Source of the DNA: CALVGQ01 sp031551965
GTDB lineage: Bacteria > Bacillota_I > Bacilli_A > Erysipelotrichales > Erysipelotrichaceae
Assembly: GCA_031551965.1 (NCBI GenBank)
Contig: JAVBMW010000025.1
Coordinates: forward strand, 77,012 to 141,011
Length of the DNA: 64,000 nucleotides
Direction: 5' to 3'
In this document: positions 43,998 through 52,155 of the stretch, piece after piece
How positions within the stretch are numbered: the first letter of the stretch is position 1
Layout of the letters: each line of letters begins with the position of its first letter
Notes under the pieces: model-generated
Told to the model about the DNA's origin: nothing
Database searches by the model: none
What the model saw: only the letters and a program-made list of their open reading frames with translations
Translations under genes and position numbers: made by a program

Positions 43998-46601
43998 ATG
44001 AATTTTAACGAAACAAAAGAAAAAGTTGTAGGTCGCTTAAATAGTGATGAATTATTAGGATTAAGCGAAGCTCAGGCAGCAGATAGCCTACGTCAATATG
44101 GCTATAATGAATTAGCAACTGAAAAAGGTGACTCTCTATTCAAAAAATTTATTGATCAAATGAAAGATCCATTGATTCTTGTGCTGATCGCAGCAGCCAT
44201 AATTTCAATTGCAGTGGATCCTAGTGAATGGATCGATAGTTTAATTATTGCGATCGTAGTTATCTTTAATGCAGTATTAGGCGTTGTGCAAGAAAATAAT
44301 GCGGAGAAATCATTAGAAGCTCTAAAACAAATGAGTGCACCTAATGCCAAAGTGATTCGATCAGGACAAAAAATGGTAATCCCATCACGTGAAGTTGTGG
44401 TAGGAGATATCGTCATCCTAGAAGCCGGGGATTTTGTACCGAGCGATGGACGTCTTATCGAAAGCTTTAATCTTCAAATTGATGAAAGTGCCCTTACAGG
44501 AGAATCAGTTCCAGTTACTAAAACAAGTGATCTGATTGATCAAGAAAATATTCCATTAGGGGATATGAAAAACATGGCATTCTCAAGTACAGTTTGTACT
44601 TATGGCCGTGGTAAAATGGTTGTCACTTCAGTTGGAATGAGTAATGAAGTTGGTAAAATAGCTAAAATGCTAATGTCCAATGAAAAGGAAGTAACTCCAC
44701 TTCAACACAAATTAAATCAAATCAGTAACATGATTGGGATCATGTGTATGGTGATTTGCGTAGTGGTGTTTGGTCTTGAAATGTTCCAAGGTGTACCTAT
44801 TTTAGATGCATTCAAAACAGCAGTTGCCTTAGCAGTAGCTGCGATCCCAGAAGGACTTGCAACTGTAGTAACAATCGTGCTTGCACTTGGTGTAACACGT
44901 ATGGTTAAAAGTAACGCGATCGTCAGAAAATTACCAGCAGTTGAAACATTAGGTTCAGCAAGTATTGTATGTTCAGATAAAACAGGGACATTGACTCAAA
45001 ATAAAATGACTGTAGTAAAAACCTATACTACAAGTGAAAACATCAAGGATTTTGAAAATGAAGGCAGTAATGAAGTTCGTGAAATGATGTCCTACTTCAC
45101 CCTTTGTAGTGATGGTGAACTTGTCGCTGTTGACAACAACATCAAAATGATCGGTGACCCAACTGAGACAGCCTTAGTTATGGCTAGCTACAAAATGGGA
45201 GACCGTAAAGAAGATCTATATAAAAAATACAAAAGAGTAGAAGAAATTGCCTTTGACTCTGATCGTAAATTAATGAGTGTTTTCTTTGAAACAGAAGAAG
45301 GAATTCTTCAGGTAACTAAGGGAGCACCAGATATCGTTATTTCAAAATGTATAAACAAACCACTAGATGAAGCTATTACAGCGAATGATGAAATGGCTAA
45401 TGAAGCACTTCGTGTTCTCGCAGTAGCAATCAGAAAATGGGATAAATTGCCTGAGTTAAACAGTGAAATCACTGAACAACAAATGACATTTATCGGTATG
45501 GTTGGGATGATCGATCCACCACGTTTGGAAGTTAAGGACGCCATCGCTCAAGCTAAAAAGGGTGGAATTCGCACGATAATGATCACAGGAGATCACGTCG
45601 TTACCGCAACTGCGATCGCTAAAACATTAGGCATTATTGAAGAAGGACAGTACTCTTTAACCGGAGCTGAACTAGCTCTTATGTCTGATGAAGAACTCTT
45701 TGAAAACATTGAAAAATATTCAGTATATGCACGCGTTGCCCCAGAACACAAAGTACGTATCGTTAATATGTGGCAAAAGAAAGGCCATGTCGTTGCGATG
45801 ACAGGAGATGGAGTCAATGACTCACCAGCACTAAAAACCGCTGATATCGGATGTGCAATGGGAATCACCGGAACAGATGTAGCGAAAAATGCAGCCGATA
45901 TGGTTCTCACTGACGATAACTTCGCGACAATCATTCGTGCCGTTAAAGAAGGTCGTGGTATCTACAACAACATCAAAAAGGATGTTCAGTTCTTATTGTC
46001 TAGCAACATTGGTGAAGTCATCACTATCTTTGGAGCTTCAGTATTAAGTTTGATTCCAGGAATCAACTTAGGAACACCATTATTACCTATTCACTTGTTA
46101 TGGGTGAACTTGATTACCGATAGTTTACCTGCATTCGCACTAGGTGTTGAACCATGTGATGAAAATATCATGAATGAAAAACCTAGATCAAAAGATGAAA
46201 GTTTCTTTGCGAACGGTTTAGGCTTTACTATCGGATGGCAGGGAATTATGGTTGGTGCTTTAACCTTGATCTCTTATGCGATTGGTAATAAGCAAACTCA
46301 TGAAATTGGTATGACTATGGCATTTATGACTCTATCAATGGCTCAATTATTCCATGCGTTCAATATCAAAAGTGACCATTCTGTATTCAATAAACAAGTC
46401 TTCAACAACAAATATCTTTGGGGAGCATTTATCATTGGGTTTGGTGCTCAATTGATCGTCATGTATACTCCAGGATTACACAATGTATTTGAACTTGAAT
46501 CATTATCGATGATCAACATGAGCATTGCGATTGGTCTTGCATTCTGCACAATCATCGTGGTTGAAATCGTAAAAGTATTCAAGAAAACATTCAACAAATA
46601 A
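43998..46601 (+). CDS. P-type cation ATPase, probably Mn2+/Ca2+ exporter
   Basis: An 867-aa P2-type ATPase: N-terminal cation-ATPase domain, TGESVPV actuator motif, AAIPEGLATVVT in helix 4, phosphorylation site CSDKTGTLT with Asp327, nucleotide-binding domain, TGDGVNDSPAL hinge and C-terminal helices. The sequence is of the SERCA/PMR1-like calcium-pump class. The Mn2+ riboswitch upstream points to export of excess manganese, as for riboswitch-controlled YoaB-type pumps. AGGAAAGGTG precedes the start. Confidence 0.92.
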   Translation: MNFNETKEKVVGRLNSDELLGLSEAQAADSLRQYGYNELATEKGDSLFKKFIDQMKDPLILVLIAAAIISIAVDPSEWIDSLIIAIVVIFNAVLGVVQENNAEKSLEALKQMSAPNAKVIRSGQKMVIPSREVVVGDIVILEAGDFVPSDGRLIESFNLQIDESALTGESVPVTKTSDLIDQENIPLGDMKNMAFSSTVCTYGRGKMVVTSVGMSNEVGKIAKMLMSNEKEVTPLQHKLNQISNMIGIMCMVICVVVFGLEMFQGVPILDAFKTAVALAVAAIPEGLATVVTIVLALGVTRMVKSNAIVRKLPAVETLGSASIVCSDKTGTLTQNKMTVVKTYTTSENIKDFENEGSNEVREMMSYFTLCSDGELVAVDNNIKMIGDPTETALVMASYKMGDRKEDLYKKYKRVEEIAFDSDRKLMSVFFETEEGILQVTKGAPDIVISKCINKPLDEAITANDEMANEALRVLAVAIRKWDKLPELNSEITEQQMTFIGMVGMIDPPRLEVKDAIAQAKKGGIRTIMITGDHVVTATAIAKTLGIIEEGQYSLTGAELALMSDEELFENIEKYSVYARVAPEHKVRIVNMWQKKGHVVAMTGDGVNDSPALKTADIGCAMGITGTDVAKNAADMVLTDDNFATIIRAVKEGRGIYNNIKKDVQFLLSSNIGEVITIFGASVLSLIPGINLGTPLLPIHLLWVNLITDSLPAFALGVEPCDENIMNEKPRSKDESFFANGLGFTIGWQGIMVGALTLISYAIGNKQTHEIGMTMAFMTLSMAQLFHAFNIKSDHSVFNKQVFNNKYLWGAFIIGFGAQLIVMYTPGLHNVFELESLSMINMSIAIGLAFCTIIVVEIVKVFKKTFNK

Positions 46602-46612
46602 TTTTAAATCTA

Positions 46613-46641
46613 GGTATTGGTCTAAGGATCAATGCCTTTTT
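46613..46641 (+). terminator. Terminator of the P-type ATPase gene
   Basis: GGTATTG/CAATGCC (46613-46619 and 46630-46636, one T-G pair) with T5. Confidence 0.7.
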
Positions 46642-46790
46642 ATAGTAACGATAAATTTTATCAGTACTAAAATGACAAAAAACCTCACACAATCCTGGCT
46701 GGGATCACCACTTGCATCCAACGCGAATGAAGAAGTTTTTAATGATCAATTGAAAAGATTGATAAAAAGGTCAAGCAAGGTAAAAGTATC

Positions 46791-47045
46791 ATGACTGATA
46801 ACTTAATATATAGGTCCGGTCTTCCACATCGATGCATTACTGTTTATCTTTACTTAGAAAAGTATGGTGCAAAAGAAAAGCGATGCTTCAATTCAATGAA
46901 AACGATCGCTTCTAATTTGAATCTTTCTAGGCAAACCATCAATCTAGCAATACAGGAACTTAATAATAAAGGATACATTGAAATTGAGCATCAATATAGC
47001 AAAAATGGTGGGAAATCCAGTAATCCCTATAAAATTTTGAAATGA
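46791..47045 (+). CDS. Small helix-turn-helix protein, 84 aa
   Basis: A winged-HTH-like sequence: FNSMKTIASNLNLSRQTINL, then AIQELNNKGYIEIEHQYSKNGG. It resembles HTH_36-type domains of mobile-element or replication-linked regulators. It begins shortly after 46.7 kb, where coding signal is weak, so it could be a remnant of a larger element. AAGG is 10 nt before the ATG. The preceding 46642-46790 and following 47046-47283 hold nothing I can assign. Confidence 0.55.
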   Translation: MTDNLIYRSGLPHRCITVYLYLEKYGAKEKRCFNSMKTIASNLNLSRQTINLAIQELNNKGYIEIEHQYSKNGGKSSNPYKILK

Positions 47046-47283
47046 TTCCCAGACAAGTGAGTAGTTTAGCATTATAGGTTTACATGGTATGTCTAGTGAA
47101 TAGATATCTTATTAATCTATAAATTTAAATATAATTATAGATAATAGTTTACAATAAATTAAAACTCTTTTTGAATTAAGATGTAATGCCTGCATAGTCA
47201 TTCTTTACAAGAGATAATAAGGGACTATTACACTTAAAAAGATTGTTAATGTTCCCAGTGCTATAGTCCATTATGTAGTCGTA

Positions 47284-47424
47284 TTACTTTTTGAATTTTG
47301 AAAGTCCCATTGGCACTGCTGGTTGATGATAACTAAACCAGGAAGCTAAAGTAGTAGAAGAAACAGCTGCATACATAGCTAAACCTGAGAATTTTCTTAA
47401 TGTATTTATCCAATATTTTTTCAT
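47284..47424 (-). CDS. agrD: AgrD-like autoinducer prepeptide with Ser in place of Cys
   Basis: A 46-codon gene, not visible from size alone but clearly placed: it starts in the agrB stop (ATGA overlap) behind GGAGGTG. It has an amphipathic basic N-terminal leader (MKKYWINTLRKFSGLAMYAA), a core ASWFSYHQPAVP and a C-terminal tail MGLSKFKK. The core fits the AgrD pattern A-C-x4-HQPxVP of clostridial cyclic autoinducers except that Cys is Ser. AgrB would cut after Tyr32 and cyclise SWFSY as a lactone rather than thiolactone. Ser-lactone signals are known from FsrD and from some Agr systems. Confidence 0.85.
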   Translation of the reverse strand: MKKYWINTLRKFSGLAMYAAVSSTTLASWFSYHQPAVPMGLSKFKK

Positions 47425-47975
47425 TTTCTCACCTCCTCAATTAAAGCCGAAATAGACACGATAATTATCGAATAAGTTAAAGATATTGAACAAGTAAATG
47501 CAATATTCTTTAATAAGAAAGCAACACATAAAAGTAAAAAAGAAATAACTATAGCTTTTCTCTTGAACTCAGGGTAATCAGAAACATCAATAATCTTATT
47601 CACATTTTCAATAGGACAAATAATTGATATAAATAATATGCTCAAAACTGATAAAGTGCCTAACACAAGTATTGGCAATTGATATCTTAGGTTTAAAACT
47701 AATATTAAAATTGCGATTACCATACAAACCGTACATTTTAAATGGGTGTTCGCGTGATATCCTCCAGTATATGATCTTAATATAATAAATGAAAGTAAGA
47801 AAATAATTACTTCAATAAGACAAGAAAAAATCATTCCTATTATGATGCTTATTAAGACATTAATAAAAAAAGATATTACTAATTCAAAACCATAAGCATA
47901 TATTTCTTTTTCGTTTTTGATTATTCCCAAAGATGCTAAGTATGTTACAATTGAATTCGATAAACTATGTATCAT
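47421..47975 (-). CDS. agrB: AgrB-family autoinducer-processing membrane peptidase
   Basis: A 184-aa protein with about five membrane helices and the AgrB core SYTGGYHANTHLKC, containing the catalytic His and Cys. It cleaves the AgrD C-terminal tail and forms the ring. GAGGTG precedes the start. It is coupled to agrD. The unit agrBD lies downstream of the kinase and regulator genes with its own upstream region holding paired boxes (48028-48060), so it may be separately transcribed. Confidence 0.93.
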   Translation of the reverse strand: MIHSLSNSIVTYLASLGIIKNEKEIYAYGFELVISFFINVLISIIIGMIFSCLIEVIIFLLSFIILRSYTGGYHANTHLKCTVCMVIAILILVLNLRYQLPILVLGTLSVLSILFISIICPIENVNKIIDVSDYPEFKRKAIVISFLLLCVAFLLKNIAFTCSISLTYSIIIVSISALIEEVRK

Positions 47976-48027
47976 ATTTCACCTCACACTAGGATAATAC
48001 AATAACTAAATTGATAAAACTTTTTTG

Positions 48028-48060
48028 TGTGATTAAAGTCAAAATATTGTGATTAAAGTC
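48028..48060. promoter_or_regulatory. Paired LytTR-type boxes upstream of agrBD (site D)
   Basis: TGTGATTAAAGTC occurs twice, identical over 13 bp, at 48028-48040 and 48048-48060 (period 20). The half-site TTGTGATTAA resembles the TTGGGATTAA boxes near 51.2 kb. They lie in the 122-bp gap upstream of agrB; a possible -10 TATTAT (minus) is at 47999-47994. Confidence 0.65.
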
Positions 48061-48097
48061 AGTCACATCAATTTTTATCTGTTAAATTATTAAAATA

Positions 48098-49390
48098 TTA
48101 TTTATCAAATCTTACTACACAGATAAACTTTCCATTTTCAAAATAGTAGTTGAAATCTCCATCATATTTTTTTACTGTTTTATCAATGCTTAGAAGTCCA
48201 TAACCATGATAAAACTTATCTTCTTTTCTCGATGGCAAATATTTACTATTATCCGATTTTTTTCGTTCAATAGCAGAATTACTACAAGCTATTACAATAC
48301 TATTTTGTTTTGAAGAAATTGAAAATCTTATCCATTTATTATTTTCATCCAAATGCTCACGAGAATTTTTTAAAATATTATTTATAATAATACAAATATC
48401 AAAATCACTTAAAAAAGATAAATCAATGTTTTCTAACCTAGTTATTAAATCGATTCCATTATTGTCACAAATTATTTTTTCGGAGTTTAAAATATAATCA
48501 AGTGTAGGGTTTCCGGTTATAATTGCTGACTTTTTTGTTTCTAGATCACTTAATCCAATATTTTCAAGATAGGAAAGAATTTTTTCATAATCTTCTTTCT
48601 TAGCATATGATGATATTAGCATGTAAGTATGATTTAAATCATGTTTTAGTTTTCGAATTTCACTATTTTGCTCAAGAACTTGCTTATAATACTTTTCTTC
48701 AAATTCATATTTTTCATTTATAGTCTTTAATTCTTGTTTTTCTTGTGCCTCAGCATTTAAAGTGCGAAATGCAATAATTTCTGCTAATAGAACACCACAA
48801 GAAAATAATATTCCAAGCTGTATTAGCACACGATCATAACCGATAAAATAAATTTCCATAAAAATCAGAATAATTAAATAGTTTAGCAATTGCACTAAAA
48901 ATAGACCAATCCATTTTTTTGTTGCTACCTCAAAATAGTTCTTTTTTTTGTACTTCTGTAATACAAAAAATACTATTGTTAAAATGATTTTAATTAATAT
49001 TACTATACTTAAATAAATGGATTGATTCGCATAAGTATCTGCAATTGAACAATTAAGAATAAATGATATAAGCTGAACTACAATTATTGTACTAAGCCCA
49101 GTTATTGCAAAAGTAAATCCTACAAACATTAATAAAATAGGTAGAGTATACGAAGAAATCATCTTCAGATATAATGACGTTATGACAATTACTAATGGAG
49201 TAGCTAGTCCCTCAAATGCCATTAGAGAATTAAGAAAACGTACTCCGAAAAATAGCAACAGAACTAGCGCCAAATAATAATACATTAATTTTTTCCCTTT
49301 ATATTTTATGGGAACAAATGTAAACAAAATTGCCACCAAGACAATTTGTTCATATAAATCAAGAATCGCTAATAGACTCATCATAACCAT
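48098..49390 (-). CDS. AgrC-like sensor histidine kinase
   Basis: A 430-aa protein with an N-terminal membrane domain of about six helices (residues 1-210), a coiled coil, a phospho-acceptor region RKLKHDLNHTYMLISSYA, and a GHKL ATPase domain (CIIINNILKNSREHLDE, GYGLLSIDKTVKKYDGDFNY). This is the AgrC/FsrC class that senses cyclic peptides. The start overlaps the LytTR regulator gene by 10 nt, with AAAGGG upstream. It presumably detects the SWFSY lactone. Confidence 0.9.
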   Translation of the reverse strand: MVMMSLLAILDLYEQIVLVAILFTFVPIKYKGKKLMYYYLALVLLLFFGVRFLNSLMAFEGLATPLVIVITSLYLKMISSYTLPILLMFVGFTFAITGLSTIIVVQLISFILNCSIADTYANQSIYLSIVILIKIILTIVFFVLQKYKKKNYFEVATKKWIGLFLVQLLNYLIILIFMEIYFIGYDRVLIQLGILFSCGVLLAEIIAFRTLNAEAQEKQELKTINEKYEFEEKYYKQVLEQNSEIRKLKHDLNHTYMLISSYAKKEDYEKILSYLENIGLSDLETKKSAIITGNPTLDYILNSEKIICDNNGIDLITRLENIDLSFLSDFDICIIINNILKNSREHLDENNKWIRFSISSKQNSIVIACSNSAIERKKSDNSKYLPSRKEDKFYHGYGLLSIDKTVKKYDGDFNYYFENGKFICVVRFDK

Positions 49391-50088
49391 GAGTCCCTTT
49401 CTATATATTGAAGTATTTCTTTTTTTAATTGACTAATATTTCTACAATTAATTAAAACAGAATCTCCATTTGAAAGTACAACTGAATCTTTGCTTAAACT
49501 TTCAATATGATCCATATTTATGATAAAGGCTTTATTAATTTTTTTGAAATTAGATGAAGGTAGTTCTTTTTGAATGTTTTTTAAAGTATTACGTTCCGAA
49601 AACTTTCCATAAGATGTATAAAAATTGATATAATTTCCAAATACCTCAATCCATATAATATCTTTCATAAACACTTTTCTATCTTCATCAGCTCGATGAA
49701 GGATAATTATTTGGTTTAGCTCAGAAGTTATTCTTAAGAGTGTGTCATTAATTTCTTCATGTATTTTGCTTTTTCTAATGAAATCATAAAAATTGACTTT
49801 TGATGCTTCATAGATTAACTCATTTTGATTCGATATAAATACTAATTTTGTTCTAGGAAACTTCGCGTATAAATGTTTAGCGAAATTTATTCCATTATAA
49901 TTTGGAAACTCAATATCTAAAAATACTATATCAAGAAGTGCTATGGATTCTAAATCAAGTTTTTTGGGATCATCTATTTCTATGATAGACAGTTTAAATT
50001 CATGTTTATTAAAAAAGTCATTAATATAATTGCTAATAAGTGTACGATCAAATTGATCATCATCTATTATTGCAATATGATAAATCAT
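49381..50088 (-). CDS. LytTR-family response regulator (AgrA-like)
   Basis: A 235-aa protein with a receiver (IAIIDDDQFDRTLI, phospho-Asp in DIVFLDIEFPNYNG) and a LytTR DNA-binding domain (VFGNYINFYTSYGKFSERNT, FKKINKAFIINMDHIESLS). It is the partner of the adjacent kinase by position and overlap. LytTR proteins bind paired direct repeats about two helical turns apart, like those found around this locus. Confidence 0.92.
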   Translation of the reverse strand: MIYHIAIIDDDQFDRTLISNYINDFFNKHEFKLSIIEIDDPKKLDLESIALLDIVFLDIEFPNYNGINFAKHLYAKFPRTKLVFISNQNELIYEASKVNFYDFIRKSKIHEEINDTLLRITSELNQIIILHRADEDRKVFMKDIIWIEVFGNYINFYTSYGKFSERNTLKNIQKELPSSNFKKINKAFIINMDHIESLSKDSVVLSNGDSVLINCRNISQLKKEILQYIERDSWL

Positions 50089-50378
50089 TTTTCTATACTT
50101 TTTTTAACACTGTCTAAAAAATCGTTTAGTTTATAAATCGTCGCGTCTGATAGAAAGTCAACTTTAATTACTTTTTCATTTTCATTATCAAGCAAATAAT
50201 CAGTACTTACATTGAAAAATCTTGCGATTTTCAAAAGTAAAGTGCTATTTGGAGTACTAATACCTGACTCCCAGTTAACCACAGTCGTTAATGAAACACC
50301 TAACTCAGATGCGAATAATTTAATACTAAGATTTTTACTATCCCTTAAAAACCTAATTCTATCTTTAAACTCAACCAT
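50085..50378 (-). CDS. XRE-family HTH regulator
   Basis: A 97-aa protein: FKDRIRFLRDSKNLSIKLFA, then ELGVSLTTVVNWESGISTPN (HTH) and a C-terminal helix. The ATG at 50378 is chosen for GGGAGG upstream. It overlaps the LytTR gene by 4 nt. An additional phage-repressor-like regulator inside an Agr locus is uncommon. Two near-identical 16-bp elements flank its promoter and are possible binding sites. Confidence 0.88.
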   Translation of the reverse strand: MVEFKDRIRFLRDSKNLSIKLFASELGVSLTTVVNWESGISTPNSTLLLKIARFFNVSTDYLLDNENEKVIKVDFLSDATIYKLNDFLDSVKKSIEK

Positions 50379-50390
50379 ATTATTATCCTC

Positions 50391-50453
50391 CCAATAATAT
50401 TGTATATAATTACAAATAAAGTTTCTATATAAATTTGCCAATATTATTGTATA
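50391..50453. promoter_or_regulatory. Direct repeats CCAATAWTATTGTATA flanking the XRE promoter
   Basis: CCAATAATATTGTATA (50391-50406) and CCAATATTATTGTATA (50438-50453) each contain the palindrome CAATAWTATTG and are 47 bp apart. The first overlaps the region just before the XRE ribosome site. Candidate autoregulatory operators. Confidence 0.5.
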
Positions 50454-51157
50454 AAACCATCTCTAATTAAATTTTGATTTAATTTTTTAATTATTGACTT
50501 TCTGTCTTGTTTACAAATCGGTAAACTTTCTCCATTTGTTAATATGGCAAAAATTCCATCTACTCGATCAACTTTGTCTGAATTCACAATAAGTGTTCGA
50601 TTAATTCTAACAAAAGGATTGCGAGGCATTTTCCCCAAACTATAAATTAGTTCCTTTTGGGTGGCTCGAAAGCGAATTGATGTTTTATTTGCTTTACAAA
50701 TCTCGTAATTCTTGTCTGATTCAAAGTAGAGAATATCATTAGTATATATTTTCTTTAAAGCTGGATTATCAAATGGAAGAACAAAGTTATCATTAGAATA
50801 TTCCTTTGCAATTTTTTCGACTAAACTTGAACAATAATTTTCTAGTTCATGTTTCCTTACAAAGTCAAAGGCTGACAAATGAAATGCATCATAAATGAAG
50901 TGGTCATGATTTGTAATAAAAACAACTTTTGTTTTGTCAGAAATTTTATTAAATAAATCTAAACCATTAAACTTATCATTTAACTCGATATCTAAAAAAG
51001 TTATGTAATATGAATCTTGGCTTACATGATATTCATCATAACTTAAGAAGCCATCAATTTTTATGTTTGGAAATACTTTTTTTGCAGCATCGAATATTTT
51101 CCTGTAACAAAAACTCAAATCTTGTAAACTATCATCAATAATAGCAAAATTCATCAT
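50444..51157 (-). CDS. Second LytTR-family response regulator
   Basis: A 237-aa protein with a receiver (FAIIDDSLQDLSFCYRK, phospho-Asp in YITFLDIELNDKFNG) and LytTR domain (ILYFESDKNYEICKANK, PFVRINRTLIVNSDKVDRVD). No second kinase is present, so it may share the kinase, respond to another one, or act without phosphorylation. GGAGTG precedes the start. It is the first gene of the regulator operon and lies beside paired boxes (site A). Confidence 0.9.
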   Translation of the reverse strand: MMNFAIIDDSLQDLSFCYRKIFDAAKKVFPNIKIDGFLSYDEYHVSQDSYYITFLDIELNDKFNGLDLFNKISDKTKVVFITNHDHFIYDAFHLSAFDFVRKHELENYCSSLVEKIAKEYSNDNFVLPFDNPALKKIYTNDILYFESDKNYEICKANKTSIRFRATQKELIYSLGKMPRNPFVRINRTLIVNSDKVDRVDGIFAILTNGESLPICKQDRKSIIKKLNQNLIRDGFIQ

Positions 51158-51217
51158 TTATCACTCCTACGCTTTCTTACTGGTATTGTAATAAATTGGT
51201 AAATAATAAAAATAGTT

Positions 51218-51244
51218 TTGGGATTAATCGATAAAATTTGGGAT
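51218..51244. promoter_or_regulatory. Paired boxes TTGGGAT (site A)
   Basis: TTGGGATTAA and TTGGGATGAA have 7-bp cores at 51218-51224 and 51238-51244 (period 20) between the LytTR gene and the holin terminator. They read towards the plus strand, where TATATT (51264-51269) could be a -10, but they also lie upstream of the minus-strand regulator operon. Direction of action is unresolved. Confidence 0.65.
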
Positions 51245-51285
51245 GAAAAGCTAGGCAGTAGTTTATATTCGTTAGTTTCATAACA

Positions 51286-51311
51286 AAAGGAGGTTTTTTT
51301 AGTCCTCCTTT
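51286..51311 (-). terminator. Terminator of the holin-like operon
   Basis: AAAGGAGG/CCTCCTTT (51286-51293 and 51304-51311) with T4 on the minus strand, just after the stop at 51321. Confidence 0.75.
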
Positions 51312-51320
51312 CTGTGGTGT

Positions 51321-51605
51321 TTAGGATTTTCTTTTTGGAGTTAAATAAAATAGATCCACTCGCTCTTCAATTCTAGCAATTTTTTCGTTTGTTGTTGCCA
51401 TAGACTTGCTTATTTCATTTATGGCATTGCTGTTTTTTTCAGTAATATCTTTAATTACTTTAATATCTGATTGAATAGTTGCAAGTTCAATAGTTTCCTC
51501 TTTAATCTTTTTTTTCATTTGGCTTTTAAGGTTTATAGAGCTTAATAGCAATCCTGTCAATGTTCCAATAATACCTATATAAATATTTACTGTTGTTAGA
51601 TTCAT
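51321..51605 (-). CDS. XhlA/holin-associated-like membrane protein, 94 aa
   Basis: One N-terminal helix (IYIGIIGTLTGLLLSSI) is followed by a charged coiled coil (VIKDITEKNSNAINEISKSM, then EKIARIEERVDLFYL). This layout resembles XhlA/BhlA-type phage lysis-cassette proteins. The start overlaps the upstream 56-aa gene by ATGA; it has no strong ribosome site of its own, so coupling is likely. Confidence 0.65.
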   Translation of the reverse strand: MNLTTVNIYIGIIGTLTGLLLSSINLKSQMKKKIKEETIELATIQSDIKVIKDITEKNSNAINEISKSMATTNEKIARIEERVDLFYLTPKRKS

Positions 51606-51772
51606 AGCTTACTTTCTTGCTTTGCGAAGTAGAAAGTCAAAATCATAGTAACTTGTGGTATAAATTGATCGTTAGTTACCATTCCTTTAAACCATCCGAA
51701 AATCAATGCCATTACCATCATAATTGTAACTATTGATTTTAACTTTAATAATTTGTTTATTTCAGTCTTCAT
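51602..51772 (-). CDS. Small holin-like protein, 56 aa
   Basis: AAAGGAG is 5 nt before the ATG. The protein has two short hydrophobic stretches (SIVTIMMVMALIFGWF and IPQVTMILTFYFA) with a charged N-terminus. Small two-helix proteins of this pattern (LLKLKSIVT..., then a C-terminal VISFYF-like helix) occur in phage holin modules. It is the first gene of the holin-like operon and faces the divergent lysin-like gene. Confidence 0.65.
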   Translation of the reverse strand: MKTEINKLLKLKSIVTIMMVMALIFGWFKGMVTNDQFIPQVTMILTFYFAKQESKL

Positions 51773-51819
51773 AATTACTCCTTTCTAGTAATAATCGTCG
51801 ACAAAAGTTACTCAGCATC

Positions 51820-51883
51820 ATTCTAACTGAATTATTGATCTGTATTTACTTGATTCATCCCATTTTTTATTTCTTCATCCCAT
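51820..51883 (-). promoter_or_regulatory. Paired boxes and -10 for the holin-like operon (site C)
   Basis: On the minus strand ATGGGATGAA repeats with 7-bp cores at 51883-51877 and 51863-51857 (period 20). TAGAAT at 51825-51820 starts 31 nt after the second core, the same spacing as at site B. Confidence 0.65.
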
Positions 51884-51936
51884 TTTTCAAATTTGTATCG
51901 TATGTATTATTGAAGGATTTAGCTAGATTCTTTTGT

Positions 51937-52000
51937 CTGGGAGCAATCGATAAAATGTGGGATGAATAAGCAATAAGATTTTAAAAATCAAATTTATAAT
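51937..52000 (+). promoter_or_regulatory. Paired boxes and -10 for the lysin-like gene (site B)
   Basis: CTGGGAG (51937-51943) and GTGGGAT (51957-51963), period 20, with TATAAT at 51995-52000, 31 nt after the second core. With site C this fills the divergent 383-bp region between holin and lysin genes. Confidence 0.65.
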
Positions 52001-52155
52001 GAAATTGTAATCATAAAGTCGACGAATCGGTTACTAAAGAATTATTGGTATTCTGCAATGCTATACATTATAAAGGAAGCTTGCTACGCACTTCATTACA
52101 TTAAAAATTAATAGTTAAAAGTAGAATACTACCTAAGAAAGAAAGAGGTATTTAT

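Noticed and set aside
45593..45934. 113-codon minus-strand frame opposite the P-type ATPase
   Set aside because: Antisense shadow; no ribosome site and no recognisable protein features.
46642..46790. Remnant of an insertion sequence before the small HTH gene
   Set aside because: No inverted repeats or transposase fragments could be identified; left unassigned.
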